DNA from: Oscillospiraceae bacterium
GTDB lineage: Bacteria; Bacillota; Clostridia; Oscillospirales; Oscillospiraceae
DNA length: 55,852 bases
Assembly: GCA_017412765.1 (NCBI GenBank)
Contig: JAFPWN010000052.1
Span: forward strand, 1-55,852
Reading direction: 5' to 3'
The notes below the pieces were generated by a model that saw nothing but the letters and a program-made list of their open reading frames with translations, was not told where the DNA came from and made no database searches. The position numbers and the translations under genes are program-made. Shown here in pieces: positions 40,358 to 48,821 of this stretch. The stretch's first letter is position 1. Each line of letters opens with the position of its first letter.

Positions 40358-41889
40358 AACTATTCGGTTCCTCAACACATTCAAAGCACTCCGGGCGAGC
40401 GTCCGGCGGCGCTCACACATCGAAGAAGGGCAATCTGCTCGTTCGCGTGCTCGTAATCCTTCTGATCGTCGTCGCGGCGCTTGCGATCGCCGGCTACGCG
40501 TACTGGAGTCTTCGCGTTAAGCCGCCGGAGGTAGTTCGCCCGCCGAAGAACAATACTCCGTCGGAAAACACGACTCCGGTCATCGCACAGCCGGATGAAC
40601 AGACGGACACGCCGGCGCACAGCGACGAGCCGCAGACTTCCCCGGACGTCAATTCTGATTCGCCGGAAACGCCTCCTGAGGAGGAGATCACAAAGTACAC
40701 CTTCGCGGTAGTCGGCTCAGACGACGGAAACGGCAATACCGACGTCATCATGACCGGCACCTTCGACGTCAAAAACTACACGCTGAACGTGGTTTCGATA
40801 CCGCGCGACACGCTCGTCAACGTGCCGTGGACGCTGAGAAAGGCAAACACCTGGTACTCCTTCGGCGCGGATAAGGAAAACCGCCTCAACAACGTAAAGG
40901 CGGGAATCAAAGATCTGACCGGCTATGATATCGACTTTGCGGTACACGTCGATATGAAGGCGTTTATAAAGCTCATCAACGGTATCGGCGGCGTGGATTT
41001 CAACTGCCCGCGCGATATGAACTACGATGACGATTATCAGAATCTGCACATCCACATCACTAAGGGTCAGCAGCACTTCGACGGCAAGAAGGCGCTTGAG
41101 CTGCTCCGCTTCCGCAAGGGCTATGCCGACGCGGATATAGGCCGCATAGCCATGCAGCAGGAATTCCTCAGAACTATGGTCAAGCAGATACTGTCCAACG
41201 TAGACAAGATCCCGCTTACGACCCTTGTGGACATCTTCCTCAACGACGTAGAGACCGATCTCAACGAGGGTAACCTTATCTGGTTTGCCAAGGAGTTCTT
41301 CAAGATGAACTCGGAGAACGTCCGCTTTATGACGCTTCCCGTCAAGGGCGATGACTACGTCTACGTCAACGGCAGCGCCGACAGCTATCCGACTATCTAC
41401 GTAAGCGAATGGCTTGAGATGATAAACGAGTATCTCAACCCTTACGATGAGCCGATAAAAGAGAGCGACACCGACATTCTCACGAAGGTCAACGGCAAGC
41501 TCTACGTCACGAGCGGAGTGAAGAAGGGCGACCAGAGCTGGGGCACCGGCGGAAGAAAGACTGCGTCAAGCTCATCAAATACCAATACCTCAAGCTCCGA
41601 AACGCCGACAGAAACCCCGACCGAAGCCCCGACCGAAGCCCCGACCGAAACACCGACAGAAACCCCGACCGAGACCCCAACTGAGACACCTACAGAAACA
41701 CCGACGGAAACCCCGACCGAGACACCTACCGAAACCCCGACAGACACGCCGACTGAAACGCCGGCAGACACGCCCGCAGAAACACCCTCTGAGACTCCGG
41801 CGGAGCCTGAGACTCAGACCGAAACACAGCCCGTTGAAAATACTACGCCCGAGCCTACAGAGGCCGGGGGAGAAGGAGCGAATGAATAA
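40354..41889 (+). CDS. LytR-CpsA-Psr (LCP) family protein with a TPTE-repeat tail
   Basis: 511 aa. LCP enzymes transfer undecaprenyl-linked polymers such as teichoic acids onto peptidoglycan. One membrane helix (about 28-50) after a basic N-terminus, a Pro/Glu/Thr linker, then the LCP domain (about 110-320): VVSIPRDTLVNVPW, INGIGGVDFNCPRDMNYDDD, LRFRKGYADADIGRIAMQQ with the expected Arg and Asp residues. From about residue 415 the protein is a low-complexity stalk of repeated ETPT units. Located in the smc-rsfS operon; TAATG overlap with rsfS. Confidence 0.9.
   Translation: MKLFGSSTHSKHSGRASGGAHTSKKGNLLVRVLVILLIVVAALAIAGYAYWSLRVKPPEVVRPPKNNTPSENTTPVIAQPDEQTDTPAHSDEPQTSPDVNSDSPETPPEEEITKYTFAVVGSDDGNGNTDVIMTGTFDVKNYTLNVVSIPRDTLVNVPWTLRKANTWYSFGADKENRLNNVKAGIKDLTGYDIDFAVHVDMKAFIKLINGIGGVDFNCPRDMNYDDDYQNLHIHITKGQQHFDGKKALELLRFRKGYADADIGRIAMQQEFLRTMVKQILSNVDKIPLTTLVDIFLNDVETDLNEGNLIWFAKEFFKMNSENVRFMTLPVKGDDYVYVNGSADSYPTIYVSEWLEMINEYLNPYDEPIKESDTDILTKVNGKLYVTSGVKKGDQSWGTGGRKTASSSSNTNTSSSETPTETPTEAPTEAPTETPTETPTETPTETPTETPTETPTETPTETPTDTPTETPADTPAETPSETPAEPETQTETQPVENTTPEPTEAGGEGANE
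41599..41808 (+). repeat. Tandem repeat coding the Thr-Pro-Glu stalk
   Basis: About seventeen imperfect copies of a 12-bp unit (ACCCCGACCGAG type) coding Thr-Pro-Thr-Glu with Ala and Asp variants. The copy number is likely to vary by slippage without frameshift because the unit is a multiple of three. Confidence 0.9.
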
Positions 41890-42248
41890 TGCTTACACCG
41901 AAAGAAGTAATGGAAAAGATCGTCGCCGTCCTTGATGAGAAAAAGGCGGGCGATATCAAGGTGCTGATGACCCGCGACGTAACGGTGCTTGCCGACTACT
42001 TCGTTATCTGCACCGCCACCGGAACGACCCACGCAAAATCGCTCTCCGACGAGGTGGAGTTCCGGCTCAAGCAGGATGGGGAGCCCGCGCTCCGCACCGA
42101 GGGTTACAGCGGCGGAACGTGGATCCTCGTGGACTTCGGCTGCGTAGTCGTCCACATCTTCACCGATGAGGGAAGAAAGTTCTACAATCTCGAGCATCTG
42201 TGGCAGGACGCTGCCGTTACCGATATATCCGCACTCATAAAGGAGTAA
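41889..42248 (+). CDS. rsfS: Ribosomal silencing factor RsfS
   Basis: 119 aa. Binds L14 and blocks subunit joining in starvation. DIKVLMTRDVTVLADYFVIC, EGYSGGTWILVDFGCVVVHI and FYNLEHLW are the family core. ATG overlaps the LCP stop; leuS begins 6 bp downstream. Confidence 0.95.
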   Translation: MLTPKEVMEKIVAVLDEKKAGDIKVLMTRDVTVLADYFVICTATGTTHAKSLSDEVEFRLKQDGEPALRTEGYSGGTWILVDFGCVVVHIFTDEGRKFYNLEHLWQDAAVTDISALIKE

Positions 42249-42254
42249 TACCGC

Positions 42255-44750
42255 ATGAAATACGATTTTGAACGCATTGAGAAAAAATGGCAGAAAAAAT
42301 GGGCTGAAGAAAAGACCTTCAAGGCCGAGACAGGCGGAGATAAGCCCAAATACTACGTGCTCATCGAGTTCCCGTACCCCTCCGGCGCGGGACTTCACGT
42401 CGGTCACCCGCGCCCCTACACCGCGATGGACGTTGTCGCGCGCAAAAAGAGAATGCAGGGATATAACGTCCTCTTCCCGATGGGCTACGACGCGTTCGGT
42501 CTGCCCACAGAGAACTTCGCAATCAAGAACCACGTACATCCCGCGGTCGTAACGAAGAAGAACATCGAAAACTTCACCCGTCAGCTCCACATGCTCGGTT
42601 ACAGCTTCGACTGGGACAGAGTTATAGACACGACTGACCCCGAGTACTATAAGTGGACACAGTGGATATTCCTCCAGATGTTCAAGCGCGGCCTTGCGTA
42701 CAAGACATATATGCCCGTCAACTGGTGCACCTCCTGCAAATGCGTGCTTGCAAACGAGGAGGTCGTTGACGGCGTGTGCGAGCGCTGCGGCAGCCCGGTA
42801 GTCCGCAAGGAGAAGAGCCAGTGGATGCTTAAGATCACAGCCTACGCGCAGAGCCTCATCGACGGACTTGACGACGTCGACTTTATCGACAGAGTCAAGT
42901 CTCAGCAGATAAACTGGATCGGCCGTTCCACCGGCGCCGAGGTCGATTTTGAGACCACAGCGGGCGATTCCCTCCGCATTTTCACCACAAGACCCGACAC
43001 TCTCTTCGGTGCGACCTATATGGTTATTTCGCCGGAGCACGAGATCCTCAAAAAGTGGGCGCCGAAGCTCACGAATCCCGACGAGGTCAAGGCGTATCAG
43101 GAAGCCGCCGCGAGAAAGTCCGACTTTGAGCGCACCGAGCTCAACAAGGACAAGACCGGCGTAGAGCTGAAGGGCGTGCGCGCGATAAACCCCGTAAACG
43201 GCAGGGAGATACCCATATTCATCTCAGATTACGTTCTTGCGACCTACGGCACCGGCGCAATCATGGCAGTTCCCGGTCATGATGACCGCGACTGGGCTTT
43301 TGCCAAGAAGTTCGGCCTGCCTATCATAGAGGTAGTCAAGGGCGGCAACGTCGAAGAGGCGGCGTTTACCGACTGCGAGACCGGCGTTATGGTCAATTCC
43401 GGCTTCCTCGACGGACTCAGCGTAGAAGAGGCGAAGAAGGAGATAGTAAAGTTCCTTGCCGAGAAGGGCATTGGCAAGGAGAAGATTAACTATAAGCTCC
43501 GCGACTGGGTATTTGCCCGTCAGCGCTATTGGGGCGAGCCTATCCCCATCGTAAACTGCCCGAAGTGCGGCCTTGTCCCGATGGACGAGAGCGAGCTTCC
43601 GCTCAGACTTCCCGAGGTCGAGAGCTACGAGCCGACGGACGACGGCGAGAGCCCCATCTCCAAGATAACGGACTGGGTAAACTGCACCTGCCCGAAGTGC
43701 GGCGGCGAGGCGAAGCGCGAGACCGATACGATGCCTCAGTGGGCAGGCTCGAGCTGGTACTTCCTCAGATATATGGATCCGAAAAACCGCGAAGCCCTCG
43801 CCTCCAAGGAGGCGCTCGACTACTGGGGACAGGTCGATTGGTACAACGGCGGAATGGAGCACACGACGCTCCACCTGCTCTACAGCCGCTTCTGGAATCA
43901 GTTCCTCTACGATATCGGCGTCGTGCCGAACCGCGAGCCGTACAAGAAGCGCACAAGCCACGGCATGATCCTCGGCAGAAACCCGCATTACGTCGGCTAT
44001 GCCGAGACCGAGGAGGAGAAGCAGGCGCTCATCGACAAGTACGGCTCCGAGGCGCTCAGACCCTCGGTCAAGATGAGTAAGTCACTCGGCAACGTAGTCA
44101 ACCCCGACGACGTTGTAAAGGCCTACGGCGCCGACACGATGCGCCTCTATATCATGTTCATCGGCGACTTTGAAAAGACCGCGACCTGGTCTGACGAGGC
44201 TGTCAAGGGCTGCAAACGCTTCCTCGACAAGGTCTGGAATATCTGCGAAAACCGCATCGACGGACCGGAGAACTATTCAAAGGAGTTCGAGGCGCTCGTA
44301 AACCGCACCATAAAGAAGGTCACCGAGGACATCGACGAGATGAAGTTCAACACCGCGATCGCGGCGATGATGGCAATGGTGAACGATTTTGCCGGAAAGA
44401 AGCTTTCCCGCGGCGACGTAAAGGCGCTCATCACGCTTCTGAGCCCCTTCGCGCCGCATATTGCCGAGGAGCTTTGGGAGATGCAGGGCTTCGAGGGAGA
44501 GGTCAGCAAGCAGCCGTGGCCTCAGTACGACGAGAAAAAACTCGTAGACGCAGAGAAGGAGATTGCGATCCAGGTAAACGGCAAATTGCGCGCGACCTGC
44601 GTTATCCCCGTAGACGCCGCGGACGACGTCGTGCTCGGTATCGTCAAGAGCGTCGATAAAATTCAGAAGGCGCTCGAGACGAGCGATATCGTCAAGACCA
44701 TCGTAGTTAAAAACAAGCTCGTCAATCTTATTTTGAAGCCTAAAGCGTAA
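42255..44750 (+). CDS. leuS: Leucyl-tRNA synthetase
   Basis: 831 aa. Class I synthetase. HIGH-type [15 protein letters not shown] (about residues 38-52), a zinc-binding-type insertion with Cys pairs ([14 protein letters not shown], also CPKCGLV and CPKCGGE), the editing domain (about 220-410, including [17 protein letters not shown]-like [20 protein letters not shown]), [14 protein letters not shown] (about 612) and a C-terminal anticodon-binding part. AAAGGAG precedes the ATG. The upstream gap is only 6 bp, so there is no T-box. Confidence 0.97.
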   Translation: MKYDFERIEKKWQKKWAEEKTFKAETGGDKPKYYVLIEFPYPSGAGLHVGHPRPYTAMDVVARKKRMQGYNVLFPMGYDAFGLPTENFAIKNHVHPAVVTKKNIENFTRQLHMLGYSFDWDRVIDTTDPEYYKWTQWIFLQMFKRGLAYKTYMPVNWCTSCKCVLANEEVVDGVCERCGSPVVRKEKSQWMLKITAYAQSLIDGLDDVDFIDRVKSQQINWIGRSTGAEVDFETTAGDSLRIFTTRPDTLFGATYMVISPEHEILKKWAPKLTNPDEVKAYQEAAARKSDFERTELNKDKTGVELKGVRAINPVNGREIPIFISDYVLATYGTGAIMAVPGHDDRDWAFAKKFGLPIIEVVKGGNVEEAAFTDCETGVMVNSGFLDGLSVEEAKKEIVKFLAEKGIGKEKINYKLRDWVFARQRYWGEPIPIVNCPKCGLVPMDESELPLRLPEVESYEPTDDGESPISKITDWVNCTCPKCGGEAKRETDTMPQWAGSSWYFLRYMDPKNREALASKEALDYWGQVDWYNGGMEHTTLHLLYSRFWNQFLYDIGVVPNREPYKKRTSHGMILGRNPHYVGYAETEEEKQALIDKYGSEALRPSVKMSKSLGNVVNPDDVVKAYGADTMRLYIMFIGDFEKTATWSDEAVKGCKRFLDKVWNICENRIDGPENYSKEFEALVNRTIKKVTEDIDEMKFNTAIAAMMAMVNDFAGKKLSRGDVKALITLLSPFAPHIAEELWEMQGFEGEVSKQPWPQYDEKKLVDAEKEIAIQVNGKLRATCVIPVDAADDVVLGIVKSVDKIQKALETSDIVKTIVVKNKLVNLILKPKA

Positions 44751-44757
44751 GTTTTTG

Positions 44758-44786
44758 TTGACATTTCGACAAGGAGAAGGTATAAT
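44758..44786 (+). promoter_or_regulatory. Promoter of rpsU
   Basis: TTGACA (44758-44763), 17-bp spacer, TATAAT (44781-44786), both perfect, as fits a ribosomal-protein gene. The roughly 50-nt leader has a small GTTC/GAAC hairpin. Confidence 0.9.
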
Positions 44787-44842
44787 AATCTTTGTTCGAG
44801 ATTAAAGAACGAGGTTCACAGTCGGAGGGAGGGAATTAGAGA

Positions 44843-45028
44843 ATGAGCGAAGTAATCGTAAAGGAGAACGAGTCTCTTGACAGTGCTCTTAAGCGTTTTA
44901 AGAGAAACTGCGCAAAGGCTGGCGTCCTCGCTGACCTCCGCAAGAAGGAATTTTACCAGAGCCCCAGCGTAAAGCGCCGCAAGAAGTCCGAGGCTGCTCG
45001 CAAGAACAAGAACAAGCGTTATTATTAA
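44843..45028 (+). CDS. rpsU: 30S ribosomal protein S21
   Basis: 61 aa. Basic small-subunit protein; [20 protein letters not shown] and [20 protein letters not shown] are characteristic. Ribosome site GGAGGGAGGG. Single-gene unit with its own promoter and terminator. Confidence 0.96.
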   Translation: MSEVIVKENESLDSALKRFKRNCAKAGVLADLRKKEFYQSPSVKRRKKSEAARKNKNKRYY

Positions 45029-45036
45029 GATACCGC

Positions 45037-45076
45037 TATGACCGAAACGCCTCTTTTTTGGGGCTTTTCGGTCATA
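45037..45076 (+). terminator. Terminator of rpsU
   Basis: TATGACCGAAA (45037-45047) pairs with TTTTCGGTCATA (45065-45076); a short T-rich tail (TCTTTAT) contains a possible TATAAT -10 (45081-45086) for the next operon. Confidence 0.7.
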
Positions 45077-45126
45077 TCTTTATAATGCTTTGGCAAAAAA
45101 ATAACGAAAATGAAGGTGAATGAACA

Positions 45127-45972
45127 ATGCCCAAAAAGTACGAGATCGTCAAAAAAGAGGACCTGACTCCGGACGTTGTCCGCGTCACGGTTTATGCGCC
45201 TTTTGTCGCTAAAAAGGCGAAGCCCGGTCAGTTCATTATCCTCCGCACCGATGAGAGAGGCGAGAGAATCCCGCTTACCATCTCCAAGGCGGAGGGAGAT
45301 AACGTCAGCGTAGTCGTCCAGAAGGTCGGCGACGGAACTCTCACCCTCGGTGATATGAACGAGGGCGACTGCCTTCAGGACTTTGTCGGACCCCTCGGCG
45401 TACCCACCGAGATCGAGGGCAAAAAGGTAGCCGTTATCGGCGGCGGTCTCGGCTGCGCTATCGCGCTTCCGGTCGCAAAGAGCCTGCATGACAGAGGCGT
45501 GGACGTCGATCTTATCGGCGGCTTCCGCTCCAAGAACATCGTCATCCTTGAGGACGATATGAGGGCTGCCTCCAACAATCTCTATATCTGCACCGACGAC
45601 GGCTCCTACGGCTTCAACGGTATGGTCACCGCTCAGCTCAAGGAGCTTATCGACTCCGGCGTTCAGTATGACTGCGTATTCGCTGTCGGCCCGCTTATCA
45701 TGATGAAGTTTGTCGCAAAGCTTACGAAGGAATACGGCATAAAGACCGTAGTTTCCATGAACCCCATCATGATCGACGGCACCGGAATGTGCGGCTGCTG
45801 CCGCGTTACCGTCGGCGGCGAGACGAAGTTCGCGTGCGTTGACGGCCCGGATTTCGACGGTCATCTCGTGGACTTCGACGAGACGATGGCTCGCGCACGC
45901 ACCTATTCCGAGTTCGAGCAGCAGCGCCGCCGCGACCATAATTGCAGACTGGAGGGAATGCAGAATGCCTAA
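45127..45972 (+). CDS. nfnA: NfnA-type FAD/NAD-binding iron-sulfur oxidoreductase subunit
   Basis: 281 aa. Ferredoxin-NADP-reductase-like fold: FAD domain (about 1-95, with RIPLTISKAEG), NAD domain (VAVIGGGLGCAIALPVAKSL) and a C-terminal [2Fe-2S] cluster site in MCGCCRVTV and FACVDGPDF. With the next gene it forms an NfnAB-like (NADH-dependent ferredoxin:NADP oxidoreductase, electron bifurcating) or sulfide-dehydrogenase-like pair; the sequence alone does not separate the two. Typical of anaerobes. Ribosome site AAGGTGAA. Confidence 0.82.
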   Translation: MPKKYEIVKKEDLTPDVVRVTVYAPFVAKKAKPGQFIILRTDERGERIPLTISKAEGDNVSVVVQKVGDGTLTLGDMNEGDCLQDFVGPLGVPTEIEGKKVAVIGGGLGCAIALPVAKSLHDRGVDVDLIGGFRSKNIVILEDDMRAASNNLYICTDDGSYGFNGMVTAQLKELIDSGVQYDCVFAVGPLIMMKFVAKLTKEYGIKTVVSMNPIMIDGTGMCGCCRVTVGGETKFACVDGPDFDGHLVDFDETMARARTYSEFEQQRRRDHNCRLEGMQNA

Positions 45973-47350
45973 TATGTCACTTACCAAGACTCCCGTCAGA
46001 GAGCAGGAGCCGAACGTCCGCAACTCAAACTTCCTTGAGGTCAACCTCGGCTACACCGATGAGGAGGCGCGCGAGGAGGCAACCCGCTGCCTCAACTGCA
46101 AGAAGCCCTTCTGCATGGAGGGCTGCCCCGTTTCCGTTCCCATCCCCGCCTTCATTCAGAAGGTGCAGGAGGGCGACATCGAGGGCGCTTACCGCACGAT
46201 TTCCACCGCTAACGCGCTTCCCGCAGTCTGCGGACGCGTCTGCCCGCAGGAGAGCCAGTGCGAGGGCCGCTGCATTCGCGGCAAGAAGGGCGAGCCTGTC
46301 GGCATCGGCCGTCTTGAGCGCTACGTAGCTGACTGGGCGATCGCCCACGACGTAGCAAACACCGACGTTGCCGCGCCCAACGGCCACAAGGTCGCCGTTA
46401 TCGGCTCCGGCCCCTCCGGCCTGACCTGCGCCGGCGAGCTTGCCAAGAAGGGCTATGACGTCACCATCTTCGAGGCGTTCCACGTTGCCGGCGGCGTTCT
46501 CAGCTACGGAATTCCCGAGTTCCGTCTCCCGAAGAGCATAGTCAAGAAGGAAGTCGCCAATCTCGAGAAGATGGGCGTCAAGATCGAGCTCAACATGGTT
46601 ATCGGCAAGACCATCACCATCGACGAGCTGCTTGAGGAAGAGGGCTTCGAGGCTGTGTTCATCGGCTCCGGCGCCGGACTTCCGATGTTCATGCATATCC
46701 CCGGCGAGAGCCTTGTCGGCGTATTCTCCGCCAACGAGTATCTCACGAGAATCAACCTCATGAAGGCGTATCTTCCGAACAACCCGACCCCGATCTTCCA
46801 CTCCGAGAAGGCTGTCATCGTCGGCGGCGGCAACGTCGCTATGGACGCCGCGAGAAGCGCGAAGCGCATGGGCGCCGAGACTCATATAGTTTACCGCCGC
46901 AGCGAGGAGGAGCTTCCCGCCCGCAAGGAGGAGGTACACCACGCCAAAGAGGAGGGCATCGTCTTTGACCTGCTCACCAATCCTATACGCATCAACGGCG
47001 ACGAGAAGGGCAAGGTAAAGAGCGTTACCTGCATCCGTATGGAGCTCGGCGAGCCGGATGAGAGAGGCCGCCGCCGTCCCGTTGCCATCCCCGGCAGCGA
47101 GTTCGATATCGAGGCGGACTCCGTTATCATCTCCATCGGCACCAGCCCCAACCCGCTGATCCGCTCCACCACCGAAGGACTTGAAACGAACAGCCACGGC
47201 TGCATCTCCACCAAGGAGGACGCTTCCACCTCCCGCGAGGGCATCTTCTGCGGAGGCGACGCCGCGACCGGCGCCGCGACCGTCATCCTCGCAATGGGCG
47301 CAGGCAAGACCGCAGCGAAGAGCATCGACGAGTATATCCGTTCCAAATAA
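45965..47350 (+). CDS. nfnB: NfnB/GltA-type NADPH-binding flavoprotein subunit
   Basis: 461 aa. Homologous to the small subunit of glutamate synthase. N-terminal double [4Fe-4S] motif region CLNCKKPFCMEGCPVSVPIP and VCGRVCPQESQCEGRCIRG, FAD-binding VAVIGSGPSGLTCAGELAKK, NADP-binding VIVGGGNVAMDAARSAKRMG, and the end GDAATGAATVILAMGAGKTA. Often annotated gltA, but with no large glutamate-synthase subunit here the NfnAB pairing is more likely. The ATG at 45965 has GGAGGG 8 nt upstream and overlaps nfnA. Confidence 0.85.
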   Translation: MPNMSLTKTPVREQEPNVRNSNFLEVNLGYTDEEAREEATRCLNCKKPFCMEGCPVSVPIPAFIQKVQEGDIEGAYRTISTANALPAVCGRVCPQESQCEGRCIRGKKGEPVGIGRLERYVADWAIAHDVANTDVAAPNGHKVAVIGSGPSGLTCAGELAKKGYDVTIFEAFHVAGGVLSYGIPEFRLPKSIVKKEVANLEKMGVKIELNMVIGKTITIDELLEEEGFEAVFIGSGAGLPMFMHIPGESLVGVFSANEYLTRINLMKAYLPNNPTPIFHSEKAVIVGGGNVAMDAARSAKRMGAETHIVYRRSEEELPARKEEVHHAKEEGIVFDLLTNPIRINGDEKGKVKSVTCIRMELGEPDERGRRRPVAIPGSEFDIEADSVIISIGTSPNPLIRSTTEGLETNSHGCISTKEDASTSREGIFCGGDAATGAATVILAMGAGKTAAKSIDEYIRSK

Positions 47351-47356
47351 GGCTAT

Positions 47357-47390
47357 TGGGGAGGGAGCGCAAATCCCTCCCCATTTTTTT
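47357..47390 (+). terminator. Terminator of the nfnAB-like operon
   Basis: TGGGGAGGGA pairs with TCCCTCCCCA, 7-nt loop, then a run of seven T. Confidence 0.93.
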
Positions 47391-47401
47391 CAAATTTCCT
47401 A

Positions 47402-47431
47402 TTGACAAAACAGGGTCATATACTGTATAAT
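47402..47431 (+). promoter_or_regulatory. Promoter of the tRNA cluster
   Basis: TTGACA (47402-47407), 18-bp spacer, TATAAT (47426-47431), 31 bp before tRNA-Val. Confidence 0.87.
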
Positions 47432-47462
47432 CCTATTCGTCGCCGCGATAGAGCGTCGATTT

Positions 47463-47539
47463 GGGAGCTTAGCTCAGCTGGTTAGAGCGCCTGCCTTACA
47501 AGCAGGAGGTCACAGGTTCGAGCCCTGTAGCTCCCACCA
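47463..47539 (+). tRNA. tRNA-Val (anticodon TAC)
   Basis: Full cloverleaf: acceptor GGGAGCT/AGCTCCC, anticodon stem CCTGC/GCAGG around CTTACAA, TTCGAGC loop, encoded CCA. First tRNA of the cluster. Confidence 0.97.
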
Positions 47540-47552
47540 TTCTCGTTTTTTC

Positions 47553-47648
47553 AATCAAATGCCTGACATTTGATTTGAAGAGGAGCAGGGAAGGAACGGA
47601 TGCGCAGCTTTGGCGAATGCCGAAGCGGAGTGCAGTGAGTTTCCTGCG
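47553..47648 (+). repeat. Structured spacer element, copy 1 (between tRNA-Val and tRNA-Asp)
   Basis: Contains AATCAAATG/CATTTGATT (47553-47575), then AAGAGGAG, then a second hairpin GCTTTGGC-GAAT-GCCGAAGC (47607-47626), enclosed by GCAGG (47585-47589) and CCTGC (47643-47647). Copy 2 at 47943 has the same order and keeps both stems with changed sequence. The intervening RNA must be removed or persist in the tRNA precursor. Confidence 0.7.
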
Positions 47649-47652
47649 GCGA

Positions 47653-47729
47653 GGCCGAGTAGTTCAGTTGGTTAGAACGCCAGCCTGTCACGCTGGAGGT
47701 CGAGGGTTCGAGCCCCTTCTCGGTCGCCA
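47653..47729 (+). tRNA. tRNA-Asp (anticodon GTC)
   Basis: Acceptor GGCCGAG/CTCGGTC, anticodon loop CTGTCAC on CCAGC/GCTGG stem, discriminator G, encoded CCA. Confidence 0.97.
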
Positions 47730-47732
47730 TTT

Positions 47733-47808
<76 letters not shown>

Positions 47809-47811
47809 TCT

Positions 47812-47887
47812 GCGGCTTTAGCTCATCTGGTAGAGCGCCACCTTGCCAAGGTGGAGGTAGCGAGTTCGAGCCTCGTAAGCCGCTCCA
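47812..47887 (+). tRNA. tRNA-Gly (anticodon GCC)
   Basis: Acceptor GCGGCTT/AAGCCGC, anticodon loop TTGCCAA on CCACC/GGTGG-type stem, encoded CCA. Confidence 0.97.
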
Positions 47888-47888
47888 T

Positions 47889-47922
47889 TTGCCGCCGATA
47901 ACAAAATATCGGCGGCAAAATA
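47889..47922 (+). terminator. Terminator after tRNA-Gly
   Basis: TTGCCGCCGATA pairs with TATCGGCGGCAA (12 bp, 6-nt loop), then AATATTT. It ends the Val-Asp-Phe-Gly unit. Confidence 0.82.
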
Positions 47923-47942
47923 TTTAATATACCTTGTTCTAT

Positions 47943-48046
47943 AAAATCAAATGCGTGCATTTGATTTTAAGAGGAGGAGTGGAGCCGCGGAATGCAGTTT
48001 TGGCGCGCGCCCTTTCAGCGCCGAAACGGAATGAAGCGCCTCCATG
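47943..48046 (+). repeat. Structured spacer element, copy 2 (before tRNA-Cys)
   Basis: AAAATCAAATG/CATTTGATTTT (11 bp, 47943-47968), AAGAGGAG, then GTTTTGGCGC/GCGCCGAAAC (10 bp, 47997-48027), enclosed by TGGAG/CTCCA. Homologous to the Val-Asp spacer element. It lies between a terminator and tRNA-Cys, where I see no clear promoter. The open frame on its other strand is probably spurious. Confidence 0.7.
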
Positions 48047-48053
48047 ACGACGA

Positions 48054-48128
48054 GGTGGCATAGCCAAGTGGTAAGGCAAGGGTCTGCAAAACCCTGATTC
48101 CCCGGTTCAAATCCGGGTGCCACCTCCA
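48054..48128 (+). tRNA. tRNA-Cys (anticodon GCA)
   Basis: Acceptor GGTGGCA/TGCCACC, anticodon loop CTGCAAA on GGGT/ACCC-type stem, discriminator U, encoded CCA. Confidence 0.96.
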
Positions 48129-48135
48129 AATTATC

Positions 48136-48166
48136 TGCTGCAAGCATAAGCTTGCAGCATTATTTT
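48136..48166 (+). terminator. Terminator between tRNA-Cys and fchA
   Basis: TGCTGCAAGC/GCTTGCAGCA (10 bp, 4-nt loop), then TTATTTTT. The fchA ribosome site AGGTGATG overlaps its tail. Confidence 0.75.
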
Positions 48167-48179
48167 TAGGTGATGAATT

Positions 48180-48776
48180 ATGGACAGAACACTTGACGTC
48201 TTTACCTTTGAGCTTGCGTCGAAAACTCCGACTCCCGGCGGCGGCGGAGCGGCCGCGCTCTGCGCCGCGCTTGCGGCGGCGCTCGGCTCGATGACCGCTA
48301 ACTTTACCCTCGGCAAGAAGAAATACGCCGAGTACGATGACGAAATGCGCGCGATTATCAGCGAGTGCGCCATTCTGCGCTCGCGCACGCTGCTTCTTAT
48401 AAAGGCTGACGCGGAGGCTTTCGAGCCGTTGAGCCGCGCCTACGCTATCCCGAAGGACGACCCGGGGAGAGAGGCTGAGCTTGAAAAACGCCTTCTCGAC
48501 GCCGCCGCCGTTCCGATGGAGATCGCGCGCCTTTCTCACAGGATCATGGAGCTTGCCGATATTCTTGAGCGCCACGGCAGCGAGCTTATGGTGTCCGACG
48601 CCGGCTGCGCCGCTGCGATCGCCTCGGCTGCGATCGACTCTGCCGCGCTGAACGTGCTTGTGAATACCCGCCTTATGAAAAACCGAGAGAAAGCGGCGGA
48701 AATCAACGCGGAGGTCTGCAAATTGCTGGAAAACAAACCGCAAACTTACTCAAGAGTTTTGCAAAGGCTCTCTTGA
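48180..48776 (+). CDS. fchA: Cyclodeaminase/cyclohydrolase (FtcD_C) family protein, FchA-like
   Basis: 198 aa. All-helical folate enzyme related to formimino-THF cyclodeaminase and methenyl-THF cyclohydrolase (FchA) of anaerobes. SKTPTPGGGGAAALCAALAAAL near the N-terminus (shown in overlapping part) and SDAGCAAAIASAAIDSAALN are the family marks. No other folate gene is adjacent, so cyclohydrolase versus cyclodeaminase cannot be decided. Ribosome site AGGTGATG. Confidence 0.87.
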   Translation: MDRTLDVFTFELASKTPTPGGGGAAALCAALAAALGSMTANFTLGKKKYAEYDDEMRAIISECAILRSRTLLLIKADAEAFEPLSRAYAIPKDDPGREAELEKRLLDAAAVPMEIARLSHRIMELADILERHGSELMVSDAGCAAAIASAAIDSAALNVLVNTRLMKNREKAAEINAEVCKLLENKPQTYSRVLQRLS

Positions 48777-48821
48777 ATTTTTGTAACCATTGTGTTACTA
48801 TTTAATGAAGGAGGGATGGAA

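Noticed and set aside
41502-41771. GVSV-repeat protein on the minus strand
   Set aside because: It is the antisense reading of the Thr-Pro-Glu repeat of the LCP gene.
42249-42254. T-box riboswitch for leuS (and for tyrS at 33050-33085)
   Set aside because: The leaders are 6 and about 36 bases, too short for a T-box; leuS is read from the smc operon and tyrS from a plain promoter.
47947-48147. 66-residue frame on the minus strand through tRNA-Cys
   Set aside because: Half of it is antisense tRNA and the rest antisense to the structured spacer; such frames are common artefacts around tRNA genes.
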